DNA of 64,000 nucleotides from Massilia sp. Root351 (GTDB lineage Bacteria > Pseudomonadota > Gammaproteobacteria > Burkholderiales > Burkholderiaceae_D): positions 1,095,590-1,159,589 of the forward strand of contig NZ_LMDJ01000001.1 of assembly GCF_001425045.1 (NCBI RefSeq). The letters are read 5' to 3'. The first letter of the stretch is position 1; each line of letters opens with the position of its first letter. Position numbers and translations under genes: made by a program. The notes beneath the pieces are model-generated. The model was not told the DNA's origin and searched no databases. It was given only the letters and a program-made list of their open reading frames with translations. Shown in pieces: positions 34,816 through 42,450 of this stretch.

Positions 34816-35837
34816 GAGAACAGCGTTTCCTGCACCGCCACCTGGTTGCGGCCGCCGTCCTTGGCGCGGTACAGCGCGGCGTCGGCGGTGGCGATCAGGC
34901 CATGGTCGTCCTGGCCCGGCAGCAGGCTGGCCACGCCCAGCGATGCGGTCAGGTGCGGCAGCGGCAAGCGCATGTCGCGGAACACCACAGCCTGGCGAAT
35001 GCGCTCGCACAGGCGCTCGGCCACCACCACGGCCACCTTGTCGCTGGTGTCCGGCAGCAGCACCATCATTTCCTCACCGCCATAGCGCACCGCGCAATCG
35101 GACGGCCGCAAGGCGCCGCTCAGCACTTGCGCCGCCGCGCGCAGCGCCTGGTCGCCGGCCAGGTGGCCATGGCTGTCGTTGAACAGCTTGAAATGGTCCA
35201 GGTCGATCATGATCAGCGACAGCGGTTTGCCGGCGCCGTGCGCGCTGGCCACCATTTCCGGCAGCAGGTCATTCAGCCAGGCCCGGTTGTACAGGCCGGT
35301 GAGCCCGTCTATCATCGACATCTGGCGGTAGAACTCGCCCAGTTTCTGGCGCCGGCGCAACTGCGCGTTGGCGGCGCGGATGCGGAAGGACAGCAGGCGC
35401 AGCAGGTTGCGCGCCACGCCGTTCGATTCGTCGATCAGCCGCCACACGATTTCGGCCTCCACCACCAGCAGCTCGCTGGTCTCCAGCGCCGTCATGGCCG
35501 ACAGGTTGGCTTCCTCGTCCAGCACCGACTGCTCACCCACGCTCTCGCCCGGCAGCACCTTGCTGACGGTGCCGTCGGCCATGCCGGTGCGGGTGTCGGC
35601 GCTTACGGACAGGGCGCCGCTGAGCACGATATACAGCCGCGCGCGGCTGCTGTCGGTGACCGATTCGCCTTGCTGCAGTTGCACCACGGGGCAGTGCGCC
35701 AGCGAGCGCGCCGCCAGCGCGGCGTCGGAATCGCGGAACAACTGCAAGTCGTCGATCCGGTAGCCGGACTCGCTAAAGGTGGTGATCTGCTTCAAGATTA
35801 GTTCCGAAAAAAAGAATGAATACTGTGAGGCAATCAT
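34812..35837 (-). CDS. Diguanylate cyclase with N-terminal cyclic-nucleotide-binding-like domain
   Basis: A 341-residue soluble protein. Residues about 35-150 form a cNMP-binding-type beta-roll (LYIVLSGALSVS, VLPGESVGEQSVLDEEANLSA). Residues about 175-335 are a GGDEF domain with active site RYGGEEM and an RxxD inhibitory site (RPSD) exactly five residues upstream. It should therefore make c-di-GMP under product inhibition. The cNMP module lacks a clear Arg of the phosphate-binding cassette (it has GEQSVLDEE), so it may sense something else or only dimerise. The N-terminus is Phe-rich. It is divergent from the BtuF-like gene. Confidence 0.9.
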   Translation of the reverse strand: MIASQYSFFFSELILKQITTFSESGYRIDDLQLFRDSDAALAARSLAHCPVVQLQQGESVTDSSRARLYIVLSGALSVSADTRTGMADGTVSKVLPGESVGEQSVLDEEANLSAMTALETSELLVVEAEIVWRLIDESNGVARNLLRLLSFRIRAANAQLRRRQKLGEFYRQMSMIDGLTGLYNRAWLNDLLPEMVASAHGAGKPLSLIMIDLDHFKLFNDSHGHLAGDQALRAAAQVLSGALRPSDCAVRYGGEEMMVLLPDTSDKVAVVVAERLCERIRQAVVFRDMRLPLPHLTASLGVASLLPGQDDHGLIATADAALYRAKDGGRNQVAVQETLFS

Positions 35838-35916
35838 AGCGCAAACCGCGCGCGTGGCTACACTGCGCGGCCGCCTTGTGTTTCAATACTGCGACGAACC
35901 ACAACACGATAAAGCA

Positions 35917-36705
35917 ATGATGTATACCGACGCCCTGGGACAGCCGCATCCCGCCGATCCCGACGCCCGCATCGTTTCGCTGGTGCCCTCCATCACCGAA
36001 CTGCTGTGCGAGCTGGGACTGGCCGGACAGCTGGTGGGCCGTACCGGATTCTGCATCCACCCGGCGGAAACGGTGCGCGCGATTGCCAAGGTGGGCGGCA
36101 CCAAGGACGTCAACCTGGGCAAGATCCGCGCGCTGGCGCCGACCCATGTGATAGTCAATATTGACGAAAACGAAAAGCCCACCGCCGACGCGCTGGCCGA
36201 ATTCGTGCCGCACGTGGTGGTGACCCATCCGCTGGCGCCGCGCGACAACCTGGCGCTGGCGCGCCTGATGGGCGGCATCTTCTGCGCGCAGGCAAAAGCG
36301 GAAGCCTGGTGCGCCGCCTTCGAGGCCGAGTATGCGGCGCTGCAGGCCATGCGGCAAGCCGGCCCGGCGCCCGCGCAGACCGTGCTGTACTGCATCTGGC
36401 AAGATCCCTGGATGAGTATTTCCAGCGACACCTATATCGCGCGCATGCTGGCAGAGATTGGCTGGCAGGTGCCGCAATTGGACAGCGGGCGCTATCCGCG
36501 TTTCGACTGGACGCCGCAGCTGCTGGCGCAGATCGACCAGGTGCTGCTGTCGTCCGAGCCCTACCGTTTCACGGAGGCGCACGTGGACGCGCTGGAACGC
36601 CAGATCGGCAAACCGGTGCAATTGGTGGATGGGGAAATGCTGTCCTGGTATGGCAGCCGCGCGTTGCAGGGGCTGGCCTACCTGCGCCGGCTGGCGCAGC
36701 GCTAG
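35917..36705 (+). CDS. BtuF-like helical-backbone metal/cobalamin-binding protein without signal peptide
   Basis: A 262-residue protein of the helical-backbone metal receptor superfamily. RIVSLVPSITELLCELGLAGQLVGRTGFC is its N-terminal signature (cited from ends), followed by KVGGTKDVNLGKIRALAPTHVI. In BtuF such proteins bind vitamin B12 in the periplasm. Here no signal peptide precedes the domain, from either of the two adjacent ATG codons or from the longer upstream frame. No ABC transporter genes adjoin it. It may be cytoplasmic, perhaps tied to B12 or corrinoid handling; that role is unproven. Confidence 0.78.
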   Translation: MMYTDALGQPHPADPDARIVSLVPSITELLCELGLAGQLVGRTGFCIHPAETVRAIAKVGGTKDVNLGKIRALAPTHVIVNIDENEKPTADALAEFVPHVVVTHPLAPRDNLALARLMGGIFCAQAKAEAWCAAFEAEYAALQAMRQAGPAPAQTVLYCIWQDPWMSISSDTYIARMLAEIGWQVPQLDSGRYPRFDWTPQLLAQIDQVLLSSEPYRFTEAHVDALERQIGKPVQLVDGEMLSWYGSRALQGLAYLRRLAQR

Positions 36706-36755
36706 TGCCTGGTACAGGCGGCTAGCTGCTGGCGGGCCGGCGGCCTATGGTGGAT

Positions 36756-37127
36756 TTATTCGGTGGTTTCTTCGTCGGCTGCTTCCGACACCGCTTTCGA
36801 CAGCGGCACGTTGCGCTTGTCGTACAGGCGGCCCAGGGCGCTGTCGATGGCGCGCTTCAGCTTGTCGGCCGCGCCGTTGATGGCCTGGTGCAGGGTGGCG
36901 GCGTGGTCGCTGACGGCAATCGGCTGATAGCCGGTGATGCGCGCTTCCATAAGGCAACGATTGTCGCCGTCAGCCGATTTCTGGCTGTTGTTGTCGCTCA
37001 GGTGGACTTCGACTCGGGTGATGTGTTCGGCAAAGCGGCTGATGGCTGCGGTGACGACGGTTTGGACATGGTCATTCAGGCCAGCATGACGTTCGATGGT
37101 CTTATCGGTGTTGACATTGATTTGCAT
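36756..37127 (-). CDS. HPF/RaiA family ribosome-associated protein
   Basis: A 123-residue ribosome-binding factor of the hibernation-promoting/YfiA type. It folds as beta-alpha-beta-beta-beta-alpha; MQINVNTDKTIERHAGLNDHV and the acidic C-terminus VSEAADEETTE fit. Family members bind the 30S decoding region in stationary phase and block translation. Members normally carry basic residues on the first helix, but this one is mildly acidic, so its activity is uncertain. It is not beside rpoN, where hpf usually sits. CGGGAGCAG supports the ATG. Confidence 0.82.
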   Translation of the reverse strand: MQINVNTDKTIERHAGLNDHVQTVVTAAISRFAEHITRVEVHLSDNNSQKSADGDNRCLMEARITGYQPIAVSDHAATLHQAINGAADKLKRAIDSALGRLYDKRNVPLSKAVSEAADEETTE

Positions 37128-37232
37128 ACACTGCTCCCGTTTGTTCATCAAAGCGTACCCGGTTCAGGGGGGACGCGATTCCATCTTACTCCTTTTGTTG
37201 CGGCTTGCCAGTTATTGAAGCTTAGCGTTTGC

Positions 37233-38483
37233 TTAAGCTGCCTTCGACCGCACTGCGCGCTCGGCGTGCGGAAAGCGGTCCATGCGCGACAGCACCGGGA
37301 ACAGCACGCTCCACAGCCCGGTGACGGCCAGCGTGGCCATGCCGCCGAACACCACCGCGCGCGTCAGGCCGAACCAGCCGGCGGTGACGCCGGATTCGAA
37401 CTCGCCCAGCTCGTTGGAGGCGCCGATGAACACTGAGTTGACGGCGCTGACGCGGCCGCGGATCTCGTCCGGCGTTTCGTACTGCACCAGCAGGTGCCGC
37501 ACGTAGACGCTGATCATGTCGCCGGCGCCCATCAGGAGCAGCGCCAGCAGTGCCAGGATGAAACTGGTGGTCGAGCCCAGCAGCACGGTGCAGGCGCCGA
37601 ACAGCGCCACGCCGCCGAACATCCACAGGCCGACGCGGCGCGTGATGGGGAAGAAGGCCAGCGCCACCGAGCACAGCGCGGCGCCCACGCCGGGCGCGGT
37701 GCGCAGCAAGCCCAGGCCGCTCGGCCCCACGTGCAGCACGTCTGCAGCCAGCGCCGGCAGCAGCGCGGTGGCGCCGCCGAACAGCACCGCGAACAGGTCC
37801 AGCGACATGGCGCCCAGCACGACCGGGCGCGACATCACGAAGCGCAAGCCCTCCAGCACGCTGTGCCAGCTGGCCGGTTCCTTGCTCACGGCCTGCGGCG
37901 CGGTCTTGGTCATGCACATCAGCGCCACCGACACCACCAGCAGCGCGGACGCGGCCAGGAAGACCGTCGTGGCGCCGTAGAAATACAGCAGGCCGCCCAG
38001 CGTGGGGCCGAGGATGACGGCGATGTGGAAGGTGGAGGAGCTGAGCGCCACTGCCTTGCTGAAATCCTCCGGCGGCACCATGTTGACCAGCACCGCCTGG
38101 GTGGCCGGCATCATGAAGGCGCGCGCGCTGCCGAACAGGGTCAGGATCAGGAACACCGGCCAGACGATGCCCAGGCCGGTCAACGTAAAGCCCAGCAGCA
38201 GCAGGCCGCACAGCAGCTGTGCGGCCAGGCAGAAGGCAATGATGTTGCGGCGGTTGTAGCGGTCGGCCACGTGGCCGGCAGGCAGGATCAGCAGCAGGAA
38301 GGGGGCGAACTGCGCCAGGCCGATCAGGCCCAGGTCGTACAGGTTGCCGGTCAGGGCATAGACGTGCCAGCCGATGGCCACATGCTGCATCTGCACCGCC
38401 AGGGTGCCGAGCACGCGGGCCGACAGGTAAAAAGCGAAATTGCGGTGCTTGAGGACGGCGAAACCGTTGCTGGAAGAGGACAT
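37233..38483 (-). CDS. MFS exporter, EntS (enterobactin exporter)-like
   Basis: A 416-residue inner-membrane protein with 12 predicted segments. The opening FAVLKHRNFAFYLSARVLGTLAVQMQHVAIGWHVYALTG (cited from ends) and the motif-A loop ADRYNRRNIIAFC place it in the EntS/MFS_3 group, which includes siderophore and drug exporters. No siderophore biosynthesis genes are nearby, so the substrate is open. I use the ATG at 38483 (MSSSSNGF); a TTG 17 codons upstream is an alternative and neither has a strong binding site. Confidence 0.85.
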   Translation of the reverse strand: MSSSSNGFAVLKHRNFAFYLSARVLGTLAVQMQHVAIGWHVYALTGNLYDLGLIGLAQFAPFLLLILPAGHVADRYNRRNIIAFCLAAQLLCGLLLLGFTLTGLGIVWPVFLILTLFGSARAFMMPATQAVLVNMVPPEDFSKAVALSSSTFHIAVILGPTLGGLLYFYGATTVFLAASALLVVSVALMCMTKTAPQAVSKEPASWHSVLEGLRFVMSRPVVLGAMSLDLFAVLFGGATALLPALAADVLHVGPSGLGLLRTAPGVGAALCSVALAFFPITRRVGLWMFGGVALFGACTVLLGSTTSFILALLALLLMGAGDMISVYVRHLLVQYETPDEIRGRVSAVNSVFIGASNELGEFESGVTAGWFGLTRAVVFGGMATLAVTGLWSVLFPVLSRMDRFPHAERAVRSKAA

Positions 38484-38558
38484 GGGGACAATGACAGGCT
38501 GGCTTAGCCCGTCATTGTGCCTGATGTCAGACAACTGCGCTTGCGGCGGGCCGGACCT

Positions 38559-39581
38559 TTACTTGGCCAGGTCGGCTTCGCTGGTGAAGGCGTCGGCGTA
38601 GAACTCGGTGTCCGGCAGGCCGCACTGCGCCACGAAGTCCCGCTTGGCGCTCTCGACCATGATGGGCGCGCCGCAGGAGTACACCTGGTAGCCGGACAGG
38701 TCGGGCAGGTCGGCCATCACGGCCTGGTGCACGAAGCCGGTGCGGCCGCTCCAGTTGTCCTGCGCTTCGGCGTTCGACACCACCGGCACGTAGCTGAAAT
38801 TGGGCAGCTTGGCGGCCCACTCGCGGCACAGCGCGTCCATGTACAAGTCCTGCGGGCGGCGGCCGCCCCAGTACAAGGTCATGGCGCGCGTGGAGCCGGT
38901 GTGCACCAGGTGCTCGACGATGGCCTTGATCGGCGCGAAGCCGGTGCCCGAAGCCAGCAGCACCATTGGCTTGTCGCTGTCGTCGCGCACGAAGAAGGTG
39001 CCCAGCGGGCCTTCGAAGCGCAGGATGTCGCGTTCCTTCATGGTGGAGAACACCTGGTCGGTAAACAGGCCGCCCGGCATGTGGCGGATGTGCAGCGTGA
39101 GCGGGCCGTTGTCCGGCGCGGTGGCGATGCTGTAGCTGCGGCGCTTGCCGTCGCGCAGCAGGAATTCGATGTACTGGCCGGCGCGGTACTGCAGCGTTTC
39201 ATTGGCCGGCAGCTGCAGCGAAATCACCACCACGTCCGGCGCCGCTTTCTCGATGGCGGACACGCGCGACGGCATTTTCTTGATCGGGAAGTCGCCGCTG
39301 CCGGCCACTTCGCGCGCCTCGATCACCAGATCGGCGTGCGGCATGGCGCAGCAGAACAGCGACATGCCGGCCGCTTCCTCTTCCGGCGTCAGCGCGCGGG
39401 CCTGGTGCGGCTTATGCGTTACGCTGCCGGAAACGACCTTGCCCTTGCACGAGCTGCAGGCGCCGTTCTTGCAGCCGTACGGCAGCCCGACGCCGGCGCG
39501 CATGGCCGCCGCCAGGACGGTTTCGTCCTCGTCGCAGGAGAATTGGTGGCCGCTGGGCTGAACAGTAATCTGGAAAGTCAT
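38559..39581 (-). CDS. 2Fe-2S ferredoxin / FAD / NAD(P)H oxidoreductase, AscD-like (CDP-6-deoxy-glucoseen reductase type)
   Basis: A 340-residue electron-transfer protein. A plant-type 2Fe-2S domain with Cys37, Cys42, Cys45 and a distal Cys near 77 is followed by an FAD-binding domain (RSYSIATAP) and an NAD(P) domain (ASGTGFAPIKAIVEHLV, ending CGAP and YADAF). This layout delivers reducing power to a partner enzyme such as a dehydratase or oxygenase; the AscD name reflects sequence style only. Its ATG lies 12 bp from the ATG of the divergent SDR gene, so the promoters must lie inside the coding regions. Confidence 0.87.
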   Translation of the reverse strand: MTFQITVQPSGHQFSCDEDETVLAAAMRAGVGLPYGCKNGACSSCKGKVVSGSVTHKPHQARALTPEEEAAGMSLFCCAMPHADLVIEAREVAGSGDFPIKKMPSRVSAIEKAAPDVVVISLQLPANETLQYRAGQYIEFLLRDGKRRSYSIATAPDNGPLTLHIRHMPGGLFTDQVFSTMKERDILRFEGPLGTFFVRDDSDKPMVLLASGTGFAPIKAIVEHLVHTGSTRAMTLYWGGRRPQDLYMDALCREWAAKLPNFSYVPVVSNAEAQDNWSGRTGFVHQAVMADLPDLSGYQVYSCGAPIMVESAKRDFVAQCGLPDTEFYADAFTSEADLAK

Positions 39582-39593
39582 ACAATCCTTCAA

Positions 39594-40520
39594 ATGAATA
39601 TCTTGGAAACTAATATCTTGCACACTAAAAAACTCTCCCGCCCGCGCTTGCTGGTGCTGGGCTGCGGCGACGTCGGCATGCGGCTGCTGCCGCTGCTGCG
39701 CGCGCAATTCCGCGTGTTCGCCGTCACCAGCCAGCCGGAGCGCCGCGCCGAACTGCGCGCCGCCGGCGCCGTGCCGCTGGTGGCGAACCTGGACGATCCG
39801 GCCAGTTTGCGCCGCCTGAAGGGGCTGGCGCAGTATGTGGTGCACCTGGCGCCGCCGCCCGCCGAAGGCATGCTGGACCGGCGCACCCGCCATGTGGCCG
39901 CCATTTTACCCGACGCCGCGCGCGTGGTTTACATTAGCACCACCGGCGTTTACGGGGATTGCGGCGGCGCGTGGTTCGATGAAAGCCGGCCGGTGGCGCC
40001 GCACAATCCGCGCGCCCGGCGCCGCGTCGACGCGGAACAGGTGCTGCGGCGCTGGGCTGTGCGCGGCGGCGGCCGGCTGTCCATTCTGCGCGTGCCCGGC
40101 ATCTATGCGTCCGACCGGCTGCCGCTCAAGCGGCTGGAGCTGGGCACGCCCGCGCTGCTGCAACAGGACGACGTCTACACCAACCATATCCACGCCGACG
40201 ACCTGGCCCGCATCATTGCGCGCGCGCTGTTCAAGGGTAGGGCCAACCGGGTCTACCACGCTGTGGACGACAGCGACATGAAAATGGCCGAGTACTTCGA
40301 TGCGGTGGCGGATGCGTTCAGGCTGCCGCGCCCGCCACGCCTGCCGCGCGCCGAACTGGCTGCGGCGGTCACGCCGGCTTTGCTGTCGTTCATGTCCGAA
40401 TCGCGCCGCATGCGCAACACGCGCCTGAAAAGTGAGCTGGGCGTTCGTTTGCGCTATGCGCGCGTTGTGGATTGTCTACAACAGCTGCGCACAACTGGCG
40501 CAAGTGAAAGGCAAGCGTAA
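39594..40520 (+). CDS. NAD(P)-binding SDR-family epimerase-like protein (YeeZ-type)
   Basis: A 308-residue extended-SDR protein. The Rossmann site is GCGDVG at 23-28, then a TTGVYGDCGG motif follows where YxxxK is expected: the Tyr is present but the Lys is missing, as in the YeeZ group, so it may be non-catalytic or atypical. The middle LRVPGIYASDRLP and IHADDLARII match nucleoside-diphosphate-sugar epimerases. The ATG is only 12 bp from the divergent reductase gene start, with no visible ribosome-binding site. The C-terminus ends in SERQA. Confidence 0.83.
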   Translation: MNILETNILHTKKLSRPRLLVLGCGDVGMRLLPLLRAQFRVFAVTSQPERRAELRAAGAVPLVANLDDPASLRRLKGLAQYVVHLAPPPAEGMLDRRTRHVAAILPDAARVVYISTTGVYGDCGGAWFDESRPVAPHNPRARRRVDAEQVLRRWAVRGGGRLSILRVPGIYASDRLPLKRLELGTPALLQQDDVYTNHIHADDLARIIARALFKGRANRVYHAVDDSDMKMAEYFDAVADAFRLPRPPRLPRAELAAAVTPALLSFMSESRRMRNTRLKSELGVRLRYARVVDCLQQLRTTGASERQA

Positions 40521-40566
40521 GAAAAAAGGGACATAATAAATAGATAAGTTTTTGGCAGGAGACGCC

Positions 40567-40827
40567 ATGCATGCCATCCCGCAGCCCAGCAAGGAACAAG
40601 TTCGCGCTTATATGATGCAGCGTTGCCGGACGCAGTTGCCCCCGCCGGCGCCGGATGAAATCCGCCGGCAGCTGGGCTGGTGTTGGCAATGCGACAATGG
40701 CCGGCCTTGCCTTGTTTTCCCCTCTCCGCAGTTCACCTTCGTCCTCCCCGGCAACCTGGCCCAGCTCAGCGCCCTGTTGACCATGGAATGGCTGTTCCTG
40801 GCCGCCGGCTACAGCGTTGCACATTAA
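40567..40827 (+). CDS. Small hypothetical protein
   Basis: An 86-residue protein with AGGAG 5 nt upstream of the ATG. It is Pro/Gln/Cys-rich at the start (MHAIPQPSKEQVRAYMMQRCRTQLPPP), then shows WCWQCDNGRPCLVF with three Cys, and ends in a hydrophobic helix LSALLTMEWLFLAAGYSVAH. No known metal motif is complete. I do not recognise the family. It is followed by the 250-bp AT-rich gap before the 80-residue gene. Confidence 0.6.
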   Translation: MHAIPQPSKEQVRAYMMQRCRTQLPPPAPDEIRRQLGWCWQCDNGRPCLVFPSPQFTFVLPGNLAQLSALLTMEWLFLAAGYSVAH

Positions 40828-40966
40828 CTATGTCTTTACCGGAAACGCGTTTTAACATTTCCTAGCACATCATGTAGCAGGGAAATCTATCTAATTCTCA
40901 CTTTTTTCGTGTGAGATTGGCCTTTGGGCAATTAAAACGTGTATCATACGGCTTAGATGCTATAAA

Positions 40967-40986
40967 ACATAGCAAATGCCCTATGT
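40967..40986. promoter_or_regulatory. Inverted repeat ACATAG-N8-CTATGT
   Basis: Perfect 6-bp half-sites separated by 8 bp, just downstream of TATAAA (40961-40966), in the AT-rich leader of the small gene at 41078. A second, unrelated inverted repeat TCTCAC-N9-GTGAGA lies at 40896-40916. Either could be a dimeric regulator site. No half-site copy elsewhere was noticed. Confidence 0.4.
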
Positions 40987-41077
40987 ACGCTAGTGTCATT
41001 CTTGTACTTTTCCGGTAAATATTTTGTCAATGTGTCGTTTTTTTTCCAAGAAGACGACCCGAACCTGAACGAATCCG

Positions 41078-41320
41078 ATGACGTCTCTTAAAGAAATTAC
41101 TGCTTCGGCAACTTACAATCCGAACCGAGTCCTCGACGCAATTATTGAAAAATTGCAACTCAAGAACGATGCGGCCCTGTCGCGCGCGCTTGAGGTGGCT
41201 CCACCCGTGATCAGCAAGATCCGCCACAATACCCTGCCGATCGGCGCCACCATCCTGATCCGCATGCATGAGATCAGCGACTTCAGCATTCGCGAACTGC
41301 GCGAAATGATGGCAGCCTGA
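41078..41320 (+). CDS. Small predicted helix-turn-helix-like protein
   Basis: An 80-residue soluble protein, predicted mostly helical. LQLKNDAALSRALEVAPPVISKIRHNTLPIG resembles a Xre/Cro-type helix-turn-helix (second helix ALSRALEVAP, recognition helix VISKIRHNTLP), with a short C-terminal helix FSIRELREMMAA. It may be a small DNA-binding regulator, perhaps acting on itself or a neighbour. A bidirectional terminator separates it from the convergent repeat-tail gene. The AT-rich upstream region holds two inverted repeats, a possible autoregulatory setting. Confidence 0.65.
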   Translation: MTSLKEITASATYNPNRVLDAIIEKLQLKNDAALSRALEVAPPVISKIRHNTLPIGATILIRMHEISDFSIRELREMMAA

Positions 41321-41341
41321 TAACACGGCATGCAAAAAACA

Positions 41342-41380
41342 ATGGCCCCCGCCTGTTGCCAGGAGGGGGCCATTTTTATT
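41342..41380. terminator. Bidirectional rho-independent terminator
   Basis: ATGGCCCCC (41342-41350) pairs with GGGGGCCAT (41365-41373), then TTTTATT on the right and CAAAAAAC on the left. It sits between the convergent small regulator and the repeat-tail gene and should serve both. Confidence 0.82.
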
Positions 41381-41393
41381 TGCGTTCCGGTTG

Positions 41394-42218
41394 TTACGCT
41401 TCAGGCGTGATGCGCGGGCGGACCGTGTACATTGCCGCGGGCTGCGGTGCCTGCTGCAACTGCTGTTGGGTGGCGCCCGAGTAGGCTAGCGTGGCGCCGG
41501 AGTAGGCAGTCTTGCCGGTGGCCGCACCCGAATAGGCGGTTTTCGCCTGCACCGTGGCGCCCGAGTAGGCCACCGTGGCGCCGGAGTAGGCGGTCTTGCC
41601 GGCGGTGGCGCCCGAGTAGGCGGTTTTCGCCTGCACCGTGGCGCCGGAATAGGCCACCGTGGCGCCGGAGTAGGCGGTCTTGCCGGTGGTGGCGCCGGAA
41701 TAGGCAGTTTTCGCCTGTTGCGCGGTGGCGCCCGAATACGCTACCGTGGCGCCCGAGTAAGCGGTCTGGCCGGCGGTGGCGCCGGAGTAGGCCGTTTGCG
41801 CCTGCACGGTGGCGCCGGAGTAAGCGGTGTCTGCGCGCACATAATCTTCGCCGAACGTGGCTTCATACAGTTCCTTCATGCGCTCGCCCACCCGGTGGTG
41901 CGCTTCCACGTCATCCTCGCCGCGCAGGCCGATGTAGGGGAAATGGTGCAGGAAGTAGCCAAACACGGCCTGGCAATCCACCGCGTATTTCATGGTGTCG
42001 AGGATGTGGTAGTGCCAGAACGTGTCCACGTCCATCAGCGGCGCGGTCTGCTCCTGCGGGAAGGTCTTCATCAAGTACAGGAAGCGGCGATATTCGAATT
42101 CCACGGCGTTGGCTTTTTGCAGCGACCAGCCCTCCCCGGATTCTTCGTGCATCAGCTTGACTTTGATGGGCTCCAGATCGAGGTCGGCAATGGCTTGGAA
42201 GCTTTCAGCAGAAATCAT
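41394..42218 (-). CDS. GRDP-like domain protein with 13-copy AYSGAT repeat tail (paralogue A)
   Basis: A 274-residue protein of unknown function with no signal peptide. Residues 1-129 form a domain whose DVDTFWHYHILDT motif, Cys82 and HHFPYIG (91-97) resemble the GRDP-like (glycine-rich domain protein) family. Residues about 131-250 consist of 13 hexapeptides AYSGAT, grouped in 28-29-residue superunits (TAYSGATAGK / TAYSGATV / AYSGATVQAK). Synonymous codons vary between copies, so the peptide sequence seems to be kept. A tail AMYTVRPRITPEA closes the protein. I start at ATG 42218: AAAGG lies 9 nt upstream and the start aligns with paralogue B. Confidence 0.85.
   Translation of the reverse strand: MISAESFQAIADLDLEPIKVKLMHEESGEGWSLQKANAVEFEYRRFLYLMKTFPQEQTAPLMDVDTFWHYHILDTMKYAVDCQAVFGYFLHHFPYIGLRGEDDVEAHHRVGERMKELYEATFGEDYVRADTAYSGATVQAQTAYSGATAGQTAYSGATVAYSGATAQQAKTAYSGATTGKTAYSGATVAYSGATVQAKTAYSGATAGKTAYSGATVAYSGATVQAKTAYSGAATGKTAYSGATLAYSGATQQQLQQAPQPAAMYTVRPRITPEA
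41469..41828 (-). repeat. Coding tandem repeat array, AYSGAT type
   Basis: Thirteen copies of A-Y-S-G-[AT] hexapeptides inside paralogue A. Four superunits of 84-87 bp are visible. Codons for Ser (tcc/tcg), Tyr (tac/tat) and Thr (acc/acg) vary among copies. Confidence 0.9.
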
Positions 42219-42401
42219 GAGTGACATCCTTTACTGAGTGGCATAGTTAGAGGTACGCGGTTTGTCTGGGCCGTGGCGGCGAGCGCATGGTCGTTCGGAG
42301 TTGGGAACGAGTGTTGATATGGGTCAACGAACCAAGTATATGCAAGTCAGTGCTGAATGCAAGTGCTGATTTTCTATCGTGCTCGGCAATTCCTATACAA
42401 G

Positions 42402-42430
42402 GAAGCGGAGGCCGGGCCGGCCCCCGCTTC
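42402..42430 (-). terminator. GC-rich hairpin between the two GRDP-like genes
   Basis: GAAGCGG pairs with CCGCTTC around a GGCC-rich core, 21 nt past the stop of paralogue B. No T-run follows on the minus strand, so it may stabilise the upstream mRNA or weakly terminate it. Confidence 0.45.
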
Positions 42431-42450
42431 ACTAGCAAACTGCAAGTAAA

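Noticed and set aside
41469..41828. Possible CRISPR array
   Set aside because: The repeats are in-frame coding units of 84-87 bp without unique spacers, and no cas genes are present.
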